DNA of 64,000 nucleotides from Geobacter sp. AOG1 (GTDB lineage Bacteria; Desulfobacterota; Desulfuromonadia; Geobacterales; Geobacteraceae). Position 1 is the stretch's first letter, and every line of letters begins with the position of its first letter. The translations under genes were made by a program, and so were the position numbers. The notes under the pieces are model-generated. The model saw only the letters and a list, made by a program, of their open reading frames with translations. It ran no database searches and was not told where the DNA came from. The stretch covers positions 1,845,513 to 1,909,512 of the forward strand of contig NZ_BLIZ01000001.1 in NCBI RefSeq assembly GCF_019972315.1, given 5' to 3'. Positions 17,314 through 26,654 of the stretch are shown piece by piece.

Positions 17314-17437
17314 GATGAAGGACGAGCTTTTTGAGCTTTTCTCCTCTCTCATCGGCTCTGCTTCATCCCTCATTGGCGTACTACATTTCAAGAAGCTTCA
17401 GGTTGCGATACCTTCCCCATGCATAATAAATTTATAA
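17314..17437 (+). CDS. Possible 40-residue ORF between ccsA and resB
   Basis: An ATG at 17314 opens a 40-codon frame beginning MKDELFELFSSLIG, with an amphipathic middle and a short overlap into the resB start. The ribosome site is weak (GGCGAGA, three bases before the ATG). The same DNA can form a long imperfect hairpin (AGCTGATGA at 17310 with TCATCGGCT at 17349), so the base composition may come from RNA structure rather than coding. Confidence 0.15.
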
Positions 17438-18780
17438 AATTTCTGAGTTCTCTCCGTTTCACTTTACTGCTCATTTCCCTGCTCGGCGTGATGTTCCTGG
17501 CAGGGCTCTGGATTCCGCAGCGAAGCCTGTTGTCGCAGGCTATGTATAGTCAGTGGAAACACAACTCTCCCTCACTGGTAGCGTTCTTCGAGACGTTCGG
17601 GTTTACTTCCATCTACGCCTCGCCGTTCATGCTGACACTCTGGGTCTTGTTTTTTATCAACCTGGCGCTCGTCATGTGGCAGCGGATTCCCCTGATCAAG
17701 AAGCGAATAGCCCTTCCCGAAGGGCAACCGGGAAACCCTGAATCAGCTTCCGGTTACCCGTTTCATGCCACGTACCGACTGCCAACCGGTATGGACGGCT
17801 CGACAATCCTTGGTTTGCTGCGCAAGCGGGGCTTTGCCGTGATAGGGGACAGCAATGGCTTCTGCGGAGTAAAAAACCGCTTTTCACCGATTGCCTTCGG
17901 GCTCTTTCACATCAGTTTCTTTCTCATCCTCCTCGGGGGGATGATCAGCGTATATACCAGGTTCACCGGCGTGATCGATCTTGCTGAAGGAGAGACTTTT
18001 CAGGGAGAAGTGGCCCGTTATACTGCGTCACCCAAAATGCCGAAGATCGGCCCCCCTCCCAGGGTTTCGTTCACGGTTAAAAGCATTCTTCCCATGCTTA
18101 CCCGCGGGGTGCCGACCGGCCTCAAGGTGCGCATGGTGGACGACCGAGGAGTGGAACACGAAGCCGATGTCAACCGCCCTTACAAGGCCGACAACTCCTC
18201 CTTCATTGTCAGCACCGTGGGTCCGGCGCCGCTGTTCGTAGTCCAGGACCGGTCAGGTAAGGAAATCGATGGCGCGTATACGAAGCTGAACGTCATGGGA
18301 GGAAAGGAAGACGTCTTTTCCTTGGCGGGGTATCATTTCCGGGCGGTTTTCTATCCCGATTACTACATAAAAAATGGCGCGCCAGCCAGTCATTCCGCGG
18401 AATTCAAAAACCCGGTCTTCATGATAAGCGTGGAGCGGCAAGGGAAAACGATCACCACGGGGACCGTGACCAAAGGTGGCTCCCTTGCGTTTGCCGACTA
18501 CCAGCTGATGCTGAAAGAACTGCCGTACTGGGTACGCTTTTCGGTCTTCAAGGAGCGGGGACTCTCCATAATTTATGCGGGGTTTGCTATCGCATCGCTG
18601 GCGGTTGTCTGGCGGTTTCTTTTCTACCGAAGAGAGGTTATCGGCATCGTGAGGGAAGAAGAGGGGGAGTCGCTTCTTGTTGTTGCAGGCCGGTCTGAAT
18701 TTTACAAGAGTCTCACTGAAGACGAATTCACTGCTATGTTCAACAAGCTACTTGATAATGACGGGAGAACTGACACATGA
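17419..18780 (+). CDS. resB: Cytochrome c biogenesis protein ResB/Ccs1
   Basis: This 453-residue protein has the typical ResB layout: a short cytoplasmic start, helices near residues 14-30, 70-92 and 155-180, a large extracytoplasmic domain, and a last helix near 385-405. FKFLSSLRFTLLLI-type starts and the AGLWIPQ segment are characteristic. ResB binds reduced apocytochrome and works with CcsA to attach heme. Unlike the two upstream ResB-like proteins, it is recognisable as a standard family member. It is 124 bp after ccsA copy 2, and its stop overlaps the start of the WG-repeat lipoprotein (ATGA). Confidence 0.92.
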   Translation: MHNKFIKFLSSLRFTLLLISLLGVMFLAGLWIPQRSLLSQAMYSQWKHNSPSLVAFFETFGFTSIYASPFMLTLWVLFFINLALVMWQRIPLIKKRIALPEGQPGNPESASGYPFHATYRLPTGMDGSTILGLLRKRGFAVIGDSNGFCGVKNRFSPIAFGLFHISFFLILLGGMISVYTRFTGVIDLAEGETFQGEVARYTASPKMPKIGPPPRVSFTVKSILPMLTRGVPTGLKVRMVDDRGVEHEADVNRPYKADNSSFIVSTVGPAPLFVVQDRSGKEIDGAYTKLNVMGGKEDVFSLAGYHFRAVFYPDYYIKNGAPASHSAEFKNPVFMISVERQGKTITTGTVTKGGSLAFADYQLMLKELPYWVRFSVFKERGLSIIYAGFAIASLAVVWRFLFYRREVIGIVREEEGESLLVVAGRSEFYKSLTEDEFTAMFNKLLDNDGRTDT

Positions 18781-19841
18781 GACGTATGATCGGACTGGCC
18801 CTTGCGGCGCTGCTGCTTTGTACCGCATGTCAACGTGAAGGAACAAAAGTTGCCGAGAAGGCAGATTCATACCGCCTGCTGGTGAAAAGCCAGGGGAAAT
18901 ACGGATTCTGCGATCGGAATGGCCAAATGGTGGTTCCCGCCCAGTACGAAAATGCGTCGATCTTTGCCGAGGGCCTGGCGGCCGTGCGCCAGAACGGCAA
19001 AGACGGTTACATCGATGTGAAGGGGAATATGGTGATTCCGCCTCGCTTCGATGCCGGTTCCATTTTCAAGGAAGACAGAGCGGCGGTCAAGAACGGTAAC
19101 AGGTGGAGCTACATCGACAAGAAAGGCGAACAGGTCACCGAATCGCGCTATGTCTTTACCTTTGCCTTTACGGAAGGATTGTCGTCGGTCGTCGTTATCG
19201 AAAAAGACGGTTACAAGGCCGGTTATATCGGAAAAGATGGCAAATTCGCCATCACCCCCCGATTCTTTGATGCATCCTATTTTTCCGAAGGGCTTGCTTC
19301 GGTAAGAATTGGCAAACAGCGCGGTTACATCGATAAATCGGGACAGATGATCATCGAACCGCAATATTTCGAGGCAGGGGCGTTTAAGGATGGACTTGCC
19401 AGGGTAAAGATCAATGGGAAATATGGCAAAGTAGGATTTATCGACCATAAGGGCGCGCTGGTCATTCCTGCACAGTATGGCAACGCCACCAACTTCAACG
19501 AAGGGGTTGCTGCAGTGAGCAAGGATGGTAAATGGGTGCTGATTGATACAAAGGGCAACCAGATCATGGATCGGCAATTCGATTCTCCCACAATTTTTAG
19601 CGAGGGGCTTGCGCCGGTCGTGCAGGAGAAGAAGATCGGCTATATGGACAAGCAGGGGAAAATGGTGATCGCACCGAAATATGAAGCCGGTTCCATCTTC
19701 GTCAACGGCCTCGCGCCGGTAAAGGTGGGGGAAAAGTGCGGTTACATCGACAAGAAGGGTGAAATGGTGATCAAGCCCGAATTCGACTGGGATGGACGTC
19801 TGATTGACCAGTACACCTCTTATTACACCACCTTTCACTGA
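18777..19841 (+). CDS. WG-repeat lipoprotein
   Basis: This 354-residue protein has a lipoprotein-type signal ending at Cys18 (CTAC). The rest consists of nine tandem WG-type repeats of 35-38 residues, each with a G-[FYW]-[IM]-D-x-[KN]-G core, then PxY/F and EGLAxV. The last repeat is partial. WG repeats form beta-propeller-like scaffolds and have no fixed catalytic role. Its start overlaps the resB stop, so it is made with the maturation proteins, on the outer face of a membrane. It could dock periplasmic partners. The function is unknown. Confidence 0.82.
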   Translation: MRRMIGLALAALLLCTACQREGTKVAEKADSYRLLVKSQGKYGFCDRNGQMVVPAQYENASIFAEGLAAVRQNGKDGYIDVKGNMVIPPRFDAGSIFKEDRAAVKNGNRWSYIDKKGEQVTESRYVFTFAFTEGLSSVVVIEKDGYKAGYIGKDGKFAITPRFFDASYFSEGLASVRIGKQRGYIDKSGQMIIEPQYFEAGAFKDGLARVKINGKYGKVGFIDHKGALVIPAQYGNATNFNEGVAAVSKDGKWVLIDTKGNQIMDRQFDSPTIFSEGLAPVVQEKKIGYMDKQGKMVIAPKYEAGSIFVNGLAPVKVGEKCGYIDKKGEMVIKPEFDWDGRLIDQYTSYYTTFH

Positions 19842-19943
19842 GCTTTGCGTTACATGACCTGCCTTTTGGGTCGGATCCGGCATGAGATCTGAACAGGAGT
19901 CGGGGCTACTATTGTCAATCTTTGCAGAGAAAGCGGTTCGCGC

Positions 19944-22382
19944 GTGGACGCTTTGTTCAAGTCACCTAAGTCAAGCAACACACGTTATGTAGTGGTTTGC
20001 CTCTGCCTCGCGCTCGGCGTGCTGTTTTGGCCGGTTTTCTTCCAAGGAAAAGTGATCGTGCCGGGAGATATACCGGCGAGCAACCCCTTTCTTTATAACC
20101 GGGACAACGTCCCCCCTCTTCCCCCCCAGAATACGCTATTAAGCGACGAAATCGAACAGTTCTACGTTTGGCACAGCATTGCTGCCAAAACCATGCAGGC
20201 AGAAGGTCATGTACCCCTCTGGAATCCGTATATTTTTACCGGCCAAGCGCTGGTTGCCAACTCCCAATCATCTCTGTTCTATCCCCCAAATCTATTGCTT
20301 CGCGTACTCTCTCCGGGGAAGGTAGCAACCATCCGGGTCATTTTCAATCTGCTCTTCGCGGGTATGTTCACGTTTTTCTTCTGTCGCGAACTGCGGATTT
20401 CAAATAAAGGAGCCCTTTTATCCGCCATTTCCTTTTCTTTTTCCGGGCCGCTGATAGTTTGGGTGGGGTTTCCCCTGGCAAATGTCCTGGTTTGTCTCCC
20501 TTTTCTGATGTGGGCGGGCGAAAAACTGCTGCGGCGAAACAACCTGTTCCGAACTGCCATGCTCGGAGCAGGCATGGGGCTGTCGCTACTGAGCGGACAT
20601 CCTGAGACAACGTTCCAGATTCTTGCAGTGTTTTCGCTCTACTTCCTGGCACGATTGGTGTTTCTGGAGTCAGGTTTCCGGGGAAAAGCCGGGTTCCTTG
20701 GCTCTTTCCTGTTGGCCGTAATTATCGGAGCCGTAATCAGCGGTATACAGCTGGTGCCATTTCTCGATTTCATGGTGCAGAGCTCGACATTTGCCCGTGG
20801 CGGGCGGGCTTCGGATGTGGGAGGAAGTCTTTTCTATTCGCAAGAGTGGCTTGAAAACATTACCACAGCAGTCACTTTCCTCTGCCCGAATTTCTTCGGC
20901 AACCCTCTGGACCACAGCTATATCTGGCCTTTCACAAGCTTCCAGAACTATAACGAACAATCCGCATACTTCGGTTTGACTCCTTTGGCGTTGGTAGCCG
21001 GTTCGTTTTTTGCCGGTTCAAAGAATAGGCCGTTGCTTATCATTTCTGCCCTGGCTGTGTTCTGTATAGGGGTCGCCTGGCATCTCCCGGGTTTTGAAGC
21101 CATCAGTCATCTGCCGGTATTTTCCATGGCTCCCAGCAAGAGATTGCGGCTTCCGTTTGTTTTTCTGGCCGCAGTTCTGGCTGGCTTTGGCTATGACAGT
21201 TTTCTCTGTCAGCTAAAATCCGCCCAAAGGAAGAGTAAGGGCTTTTATGCCGCTGCAGCCGTTATCCTGGCGACCATCCTGTTCTTTCTCAGTATGTTTA
21301 TCCTTAAATGCACCGTTGCAAACGCCTTCCCTCCCGGAACCTTTGGCCATAAAATCTTTCACTCGGTCTTTGCGTTACAGCAATGGCGGACGTACCTTCC
21401 CTTTGCCATTGCAATTGCCATCGTCCTCGGCTATCTCGTCAGTCTGCGCTTTTCCCATTTTTCACGTTTCTTCCCCGGCCTGTTGTTTGCCCTGACGGTA
21501 TTTGAACTGTGTGCGCTGGCTTGGGGTTACAACCCAATGGTCAAAGAATCCGAGATCCTGCCGTCTGTTCCCGCGGTGGAATTTCTGCAAAAAAAAGAGC
21601 AGCAACTTTACCGGATTCTGACGACTGACGGATATTTTTATCCGAACTATGGCGCAGTCTACGGGATTGCCGATGTAGCCGGCTACGATGTGCCGGTGTA
21701 CCGGCGGTTTTCGGAGCTCTATCTTGCCCAGGGAGGGCCGAGCGTCGGCGGGCAGATCGATTCCCGGCAGCAGTGGGACCCAAATTGGCCGCTGGTCGAT
21801 TTCCTCAACGTCAGGTACGTCATATCCCCGCGTGACCTCCCTCCGGACAAGTTCAAGATGCTTTTCGAAAATCGATACTTCGCGATTTACGAAAATCAGC
21901 AGGCCTTGCCGAGAGCATTTATGGTCTACGACAGCGAGGTCATCCCAGACCGCAGGGTGATGCTGGATAAAATGCTTGATAAAAAAATGGATTTCCGCAG
22001 AAAAGTTTTATTGGATGAAGCGCCCCAGCCCCCGGTCGCTGCCATGTCCCTTCCTCCCGCAGGATATCTCGTGGAGCAGGTGAAGTATGCCCCCGATGAA
22101 GTCGTTTTGCGGGTCACCAGCGACAAACCCGGCATTCTTGTCATGAGTGACCTGTATACCCCGGACTGGCGCGTACAGGTAGATGACCGGGAGGCAAAGC
22201 TGTATCGGGCCAACTACGCCTACCGGGCCGTTTCCGTCCCGCAAGGAAGGCATACCGTCACCTTTCGTTATTCACCCGTCTCATATAAAATTGGAGTGGC
22301 AATGACCCTGTGCGGGATGGTTGTCCTAGCGGCAATTGGTGGGCTGGCAGTGCGCAGACGGGGACATGAGGTAAGGCGATGA
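19944..22382 (+). CDS. YfhO-like multi-pass membrane protein
   Basis: This 812-residue protein has about twelve membrane helices and a C-terminal extracytoplasmic beta domain. The first loop holds GDIPASNPF and LWNPYIFTGQAL, typical of YfhO proteins, a GT-C-like family. In Firmicutes, YfhO adds sugars to lipoteichoic acid or to lipid carriers; in Gram-negative bacteria it is mostly uncharacterised. The GTG start at 19944 lacks a strong ribosome site, so an alternative start is possible. The gene ends in an intrinsic terminator and converges with the minus-strand glycosylation genes. It probably belongs functionally with them. Confidence 0.78.
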   Translation: MDALFKSPKSSNTRYVVVCLCLALGVLFWPVFFQGKVIVPGDIPASNPFLYNRDNVPPLPPQNTLLSDEIEQFYVWHSIAAKTMQAEGHVPLWNPYIFTGQALVANSQSSLFYPPNLLLRVLSPGKVATIRVIFNLLFAGMFTFFFCRELRISNKGALLSAISFSFSGPLIVWVGFPLANVLVCLPFLMWAGEKLLRRNNLFRTAMLGAGMGLSLLSGHPETTFQILAVFSLYFLARLVFLESGFRGKAGFLGSFLLAVIIGAVISGIQLVPFLDFMVQSSTFARGGRASDVGGSLFYSQEWLENITTAVTFLCPNFFGNPLDHSYIWPFTSFQNYNEQSAYFGLTPLALVAGSFFAGSKNRPLLIISALAVFCIGVAWHLPGFEAISHLPVFSMAPSKRLRLPFVFLAAVLAGFGYDSFLCQLKSAQRKSKGFYAAAAVILATILFFLSMFILKCTVANAFPPGTFGHKIFHSVFALQQWRTYLPFAIAIAIVLGYLVSLRFSHFSRFFPGLLFALTVFELCALAWGYNPMVKESEILPSVPAVEFLQKKEQQLYRILTTDGYFYPNYGAVYGIADVAGYDVPVYRRFSELYLAQGGPSVGGQIDSRQQWDPNWPLVDFLNVRYVISPRDLPPDKFKMLFENRYFAIYENQQALPRAFMVYDSEVIPDRRVMLDKMLDKKMDFRRKVLLDEAPQPPVAAMSLPPAGYLVEQVKYAPDEVVLRVTSDKPGILVMSDLYTPDWRVQVDDREAKLYRANYAYRAVSVPQGRHTVTFRYSPVSYKIGVAMTLCGMVVLAAIGGLAVRRRGHEVRR

Positions 22383-22391
22383 TCTGTCGTG

Positions 22392-22415
22392 CCCCGTTGC
22401 TTGATGGGGTTTTTT
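22392..22415 (+). terminator. Intrinsic terminator after the YfhO-like gene
   Basis: CCCCGT at 22392-22397 pairs with ATGGGG at 22404-22409 around a six-base loop, followed by six T residues. It lies between convergent genes; only the plus-strand reading gives a T-run. Confidence 0.7.
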
Positions 22416-24184
22416 CACTTTTCGCGTGAGCCCGTCGTTTTTCCCTGCTTCTGATGCACCAGGTTGAGAGTGCTTTTCGCAGCAGCATTTGAAGGATCAA
22501 GTGCCAGTGCTTGTTCGAGGTATCTTGTTGCGGTCGCAAAATCATCCTGTTCGTAGCCCAAACGTCCCATGTCAATGAGTGCGGGAACAAAGTTGGGTTT
22601 TGCCAGTAATGCGCGCCACAAAATATTCTTCGCGTGAATGTACTCATGTTCAGCAATAAACTTTTCCCCTTCGCGGCAAAATACTTCAGCCATTCTGGTC
22701 ACCTCTTCTTCAAACGCGGGGATCGCTTCGCGGGCCTTGCTAAGGTATGAGTCGGCCAGTTGTTTATTTCCCTTCTGCTCGTAAATCATATTCAGCAACA
22801 CGTACGGTTCGGGGTTGGCAGAATCTTGCTTCAGGGCCTTGATCAGCAATTCCTCGGCCGTGTCGAGCCTGTTTGTTTCCACGAATATGGAGGCGGCACC
22901 GGTCAGAAACAAGGGGGGGATATCCGGTTTGGAGCAGGCAATGGCAATATAGCGCTCGGCATTAGCCCTGTCACTCCTGTTGTAATAGTAGAGTCCGAGA
23001 TTGCGATAGCCGACGAACATCTCCGGAGCATCGTTTGCCATCCGGGTGAAAAGCGTTTCGTCATCTTTCCAGACGTTGTTCTGCCTGATATCAGCACGTG
23101 CATAAACTGTGCAGATTATCACCATGATAACGGTCATGCCTCGCTTGTCGGTCTTGCAGATGAAGGTTGCCACCCCAAGGGCAAAGCCCATCAACGAGAA
23201 ATAGGCATAACGGTCCGCAATCAGGGAATTTGAGACGAGCGGAATAATGTTGACTACAGGGAGCAGGAAAATAAGAAACCAGTAGACGGAAAACGACAGT
23301 TCTTTGTCTCTCCTGTAGATGAAAACAATACCTGTCAGAAGGATCACAACCAGCAAGCAGAGGATGCAGAGAGGGATGGTGGTGCTTTCGTCGTACATGA
23401 CCTTTAGCTGAAATGGATAGATCATGTTCAGCAGGTATCTCACTACCAGGTAGGGGGTCAGCCATAACTGCTTTGAAAACCTGATTGTCTCCAAAAAGTT
23501 TGCTTTCTGGACGGCAACTGACCGGAGAGCCAGATAACAGACGATTGATATGAAGTAAGGAATATAGGTGCTGAAACGAACCTTTTTCTGCTGCAGCCGA
23601 TAATCATGAAAAAGAAAGACCAGCGGCAATAACAGGGCAAATTCCTTCGAAAAAATTGCACACGTGAAACAGACGACCGCCAGGATATGTTTCCCCTTGG
23701 TGTAAAGAAGCAACGACAGTAACGCAAAACTGGCGCAGAGAAGAGTATTCCGGCCACCGGCATGAAAGTTAACGGTTTCTCCGGCCAGGGGATGCACGGC
23801 AAATATCATGGCCGCAACGAAAGCAAGTCGTTCCTTAGTGAACAATGCCGCGATTACCGCGTAGAAGAGAAGTGCAACGAGGATGTGGAGTACCAGATTG
23901 GTAATGGTGAAACCGAGCGGATTCAACCCCCATATGGCCCGGTCCAGTGCAAAAGAAATATAGGCCATTGGGCGGTAATAACCCGTTGCGGCGGTAACCT
24001 TGTCTTCTGAAAGAAAAAAAAGAGGGATGTTCCCAAGTTTTTCCAGAAGGGGATTATGAACGATGATATCGGTATCGTCCCACACGAAGCCGTGGTTGAG
24101 AATGTTCCCGTAAACCGCCACTACCAGCAGGATGATGAGTCCAAGCCGGTATAGGGGATTGGGTGTGTCCGTCATATCAGACAT
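22415..24184 (-). CDS. TMTC-like membrane protein with TPR repeats (type A, copy 1)
   Basis: This 589-residue protein has about ten N-terminal helices and, from near residue 390, several TPR repeats ending in YLEQALALDPSNAAAKSTL. The first loop has FVWDDTDIIVHN, the double-acid motif used by GT-C and TMTC-type O-mannosyltransferases, then GYYRPMAYISF. It is clearly paralogous to the gene at 35034-36854. It probably transfers a sugar from a polyprenyl-phosphate donor to proteins or glycans at the outer face of the membrane. The ATG follows directly after the TGA of the upstream gene (TGAATG), so the two are translated together. Confidence 0.8.
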   Translation of the reverse strand: MSDMTDTPNPLYRLGLIILLVVAVYGNILNHGFVWDDTDIIVHNPLLEKLGNIPLFFLSEDKVTAATGYYRPMAYISFALDRAIWGLNPLGFTITNLVLHILVALLFYAVIAALFTKERLAFVAAMIFAVHPLAGETVNFHAGGRNTLLCASFALLSLLLYTKGKHILAVVCFTCAIFSKEFALLLPLVFLFHDYRLQQKKVRFSTYIPYFISIVCYLALRSVAVQKANFLETIRFSKQLWLTPYLVVRYLLNMIYPFQLKVMYDESTTIPLCILCLLVVILLTGIVFIYRRDKELSFSVYWFLIFLLPVVNIIPLVSNSLIADRYAYFSLMGFALGVATFICKTDKRGMTVIMVIICTVYARADIRQNNVWKDDETLFTRMANDAPEMFVGYRNLGLYYYNRSDRANAERYIAIACSKPDIPPLFLTGAASIFVETNRLDTAEELLIKALKQDSANPEPYVLLNMIYEQKGNKQLADSYLSKAREAIPAFEEEVTRMAEVFCREGEKFIAEHEYIHAKNILWRALLAKPNFVPALIDMGRLGYEQDDFATATRYLEQALALDPSNAAAKSTLNLVHQKQGKTTGSREK

Positions 24185-25915
24185 TCATTGGTTCGCTTTC
24201 TGCTTCAAGCACATCTCCAGATTCTGGCGAGCGGTCTCTGACTCCGGTTTCAACCGCACTACCTCGGAAAAATGACGTAGTGCTTCATCCCATCGTTTAA
24301 GGCCCATGAGAGCATTCCCCAGATTGTAATGAGCGCCAGCATTGTCCGGTTCACGACGCAGTACTTCGCCGTAATGCATCATGGCTTCTTCAACCCTTCC
24401 TTGGGCTTGAAGGGCGACGGCAATATTGTAGTGTGCATATTGGGAGCCGGGATTTATCGAGAGGGCCGTTGAAAAATCGTTGATGGCGTCTTTCGGTTTT
24501 CCCTGCTTCGAATAGATAATTCCCCTATTGACATAGGCATCGGCAAATCGAGGGTTCAACTGCTGGGCTCTGGAATAGTGGACAAGAGCGTCCTGAAGCA
24601 TATTCTCGTCGTAAAGGGCCTTGCCAAGCATGTAATGCGCATAATAATTGTCGGAGGTTACGGCGATGGCATGGGAAAACAGGGTGTTGCTGTTTTTCCA
24701 GCAGCGCTCATAACTCCAGCTAACTGCACTGTATGCGGTTAGAGCCCCCGCGGTAGCCAGTGCAAGCGGAATGCGCCAGGCCGGCCGATCCCCCGCAAGG
24801 TCCGCTACCCCCCAAACGACCGCAATGAAGATCCCGATCAAGGGGAAATACGTGTAACGGTCCGCCATGGATTGCAGACCCACCTGTACTATTCCGATAA
24901 CCGGCACAAGCGTGCCGAGAAACCAGAGCCAGCCGACGAGAATATAGGGACGCCTGCGTGATAACGCAGAGGCACCATATGAAGTCAGCAGCAGGAGTAT
25001 TGCGGAACTCACGCTATGAAGTATCGGAATTGACGGAGGGAGAGGATAAAGAACAGCGAGATCGGAAGGCCAGACCGTTTTGCCCAGGTAACGCAGGTAG
25101 GCTGTCACGGCATTGCCGATGCGAAACGACAGGGGGGTGACGTCCAGGGGATGCAGAGCCCCTTTTTGCACAAATATGGTGATGCAACTGGAGAGTAGCG
25201 CCAATGCAAACAGAGGTAGTTTTTCCATAACCAGCCGGGAGAGCGGCAGTTTGCTACCGGCCCGACACGATCGTTCATCGACAGTTTCCGAACTCCAGGG
25301 CACAAACCGCCGCAATGGCCAGTAATCGAGCAGAAGCAGGACAAACGGCAGGGTAACAAGCATCGGCTTGCTCATCAAACCGAGCGAGAAACATCCGCAT
25401 AGCGCCAAATAACGCCAGGTGCCGTTTCGTTGCACATACGAGGCGTACGCCAGCAGCGTCAACAATGCGAAGCATGTCGAGAGCACGTCCTTCCGCTCTG
25501 CTACCCAGGCAACCGATTCCACATGTAACGGATGAATAGCAAAGAGTGAGGCGACGACCATACTGCGCCAGGCAGAGCCGGTGATTTTGTTGAGGAGCAG
25601 GAAAAGCAGGCAGGCATTGGCAGTATGGAGGAGCAGGTTCATCAGGTGATGTCCCTGCGGATTCATGTCAAACAGTTCGACATCCACCATATGCGATAGC
25701 CAGGTGACGGGATGCCAGTTGGCGGCATAGCCTGACGTGAAGGCCCAGATGACATTCTCGATTGAGACTCCGGACGTTACATGTCTGTTGCTGGTAACAT
25801 ACTGAAAGTCATCGTAGTTTAAAAAGTCATTGCCCAGTACTCCCCAGAAAACGGCAACTGTCAGCACGCAGAGGAAGCTGCAAAAGGCTACGTTTGTTCG
25901 GACCGAGCGGTTCAT
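24185..25915 (-). CDS. TMTC-like membrane protein with TPR repeats (type B, copy 1)
   Basis: This 576-residue protein has about ten helices and a C-terminal TPR block of five to six repeats (for example NAGAHYNLGNALMGLKRWDE). The first loop has FLNYDDFQYVTSN, with the acidic pair of TMTC-type transferases, and HPLHVESVAWVAERKD, a hallmark of that family. It is related to the gene at 36851-38722 and more distantly to its type A neighbour. A ribosome site, AAGGG, lies four bases before the ATG. It is the second gene after a DPM1-like sugar-phosphate synthase, which could provide its lipid-linked donor. Confidence 0.82.
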   Translation of the reverse strand: MNRSVRTNVAFCSFLCVLTVAVFWGVLGNDFLNYDDFQYVTSNRHVTSGVSIENVIWAFTSGYAANWHPVTWLSHMVDVELFDMNPQGHHLMNLLLHTANACLLFLLLNKITGSAWRSMVVASLFAIHPLHVESVAWVAERKDVLSTCFALLTLLAYASYVQRNGTWRYLALCGCFSLGLMSKPMLVTLPFVLLLLDYWPLRRFVPWSSETVDERSCRAGSKLPLSRLVMEKLPLFALALLSSCITIFVQKGALHPLDVTPLSFRIGNAVTAYLRYLGKTVWPSDLAVLYPLPPSIPILHSVSSAILLLLTSYGASALSRRRPYILVGWLWFLGTLVPVIGIVQVGLQSMADRYTYFPLIGIFIAVVWGVADLAGDRPAWRIPLALATAGALTAYSAVSWSYERCWKNSNTLFSHAIAVTSDNYYAHYMLGKALYDENMLQDALVHYSRAQQLNPRFADAYVNRGIIYSKQGKPKDAINDFSTALSINPGSQYAHYNIAVALQAQGRVEEAMMHYGEVLRREPDNAGAHYNLGNALMGLKRWDEALRHFSEVVRLKPESETARQNLEMCLKQKANQ

Positions 25916-25922
25916 AATGCCC

Positions 25923-26612
25923 TTATGTCATGACCCGGTATTTGATGATGCACCAGATTGCCTTAACCCCATCCTTCCAGCCGATCTTTTTCCCCTCGAT
26001 ATAGGTACGGCCGCTGTAGGAAATACCGACTTCGAAAATTCTGCAACCTGCTCTGGCTACCTTTGCAGTTATTTCGGGCTCGAAGCCGAAGCGGTCCTGT
26101 TCAAGCTTGATCCCTTTGATGATGTCAGCCCTGAACACTTTATAGCAGGTCTCCATGTCGGTCAGATTCAGGTTGGTGAGCATGTTTGACATGAGCGTCA
26201 AAAATCGGTTTCCCAGATAGTGCCAAAAGTAGAGGACGCGATGCTCCTCGCCACCAGCGAATCTAGAGCCGTACACGACATCGGCCCTGCCGTCGACAAT
26301 CGGTTTGACAAGTTTCGGATATTCGGCCGGATCGTATTCCAGGTCGGCATCCTGAATTATCACTATGTCTCCGGTGATATGCCCCAGACCGGTTCTGATG
26401 GCACACCCCTTTCCCCTGTTTTTTTCGTGGCAGACCACTTTGAGGCTGCCGTACTTACCAACCAACCCCGCGAGCCTTTCCCGGGTACCGTCTGTTGAAA
26501 AATCATCGACAACAATGATCTCTTTGGCAAGAGGAACAGCCATCACGCGTTTCAGCAGTTCATCGATGGTTGTCACTTCGTTGAAGACAGGAATTATAAT
26601 GCTCAGAATCAT
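25923..26612 (-). CDS. Family 2 glycosyltransferase, dolichyl-phosphate mannose synthase-like
   Basis: This soluble GT2 enzyme of about 229 residues has [10 protein letters not shown] at its N-terminus, [10 protein letters not shown], the metal-binding DAD in [11 protein letters not shown], and GSRFAGG. These are typical of DPM1-like enzymes, which transfer mannose or glucose from a nucleotide sugar to polyprenyl phosphate. It lacks the C-terminal membrane helices of the larger relatives. The open frame starts at 26627 (GTG), but the ATG at 26612 begins the protein right at the conserved strand and has GAGG nine bases before it. It probably makes the lipid-linked donor used by the adjacent GT-C and TMTC-like proteins. 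Confidence 0.88.
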   Translation of the reverse strand: MILSIIIPVFNEVTTIDELLKRVMAVPLAKEIIVVDDFSTDGTRERLAGLVGKYGSLKVVCHEKNRGKGCAIRTGLGHITGDIVIIQDADLEYDPAEYPKLVKPIVDGRADVVYGSRFAGGEEHRVLYFWHYLGNRFLTLMSNMLTNLNLTDMETCYKVFRADIIKGIKLEQDRFGFEPEITAKVARAGCRIFEVGISYSGRTYIEGKKIGWKDGVKAIWCIIKYRVMT

Positions 26613-26654
26613 GTGTGGCATCCTCACTACTGCTGCCGGGATCTGATAGGTGAA

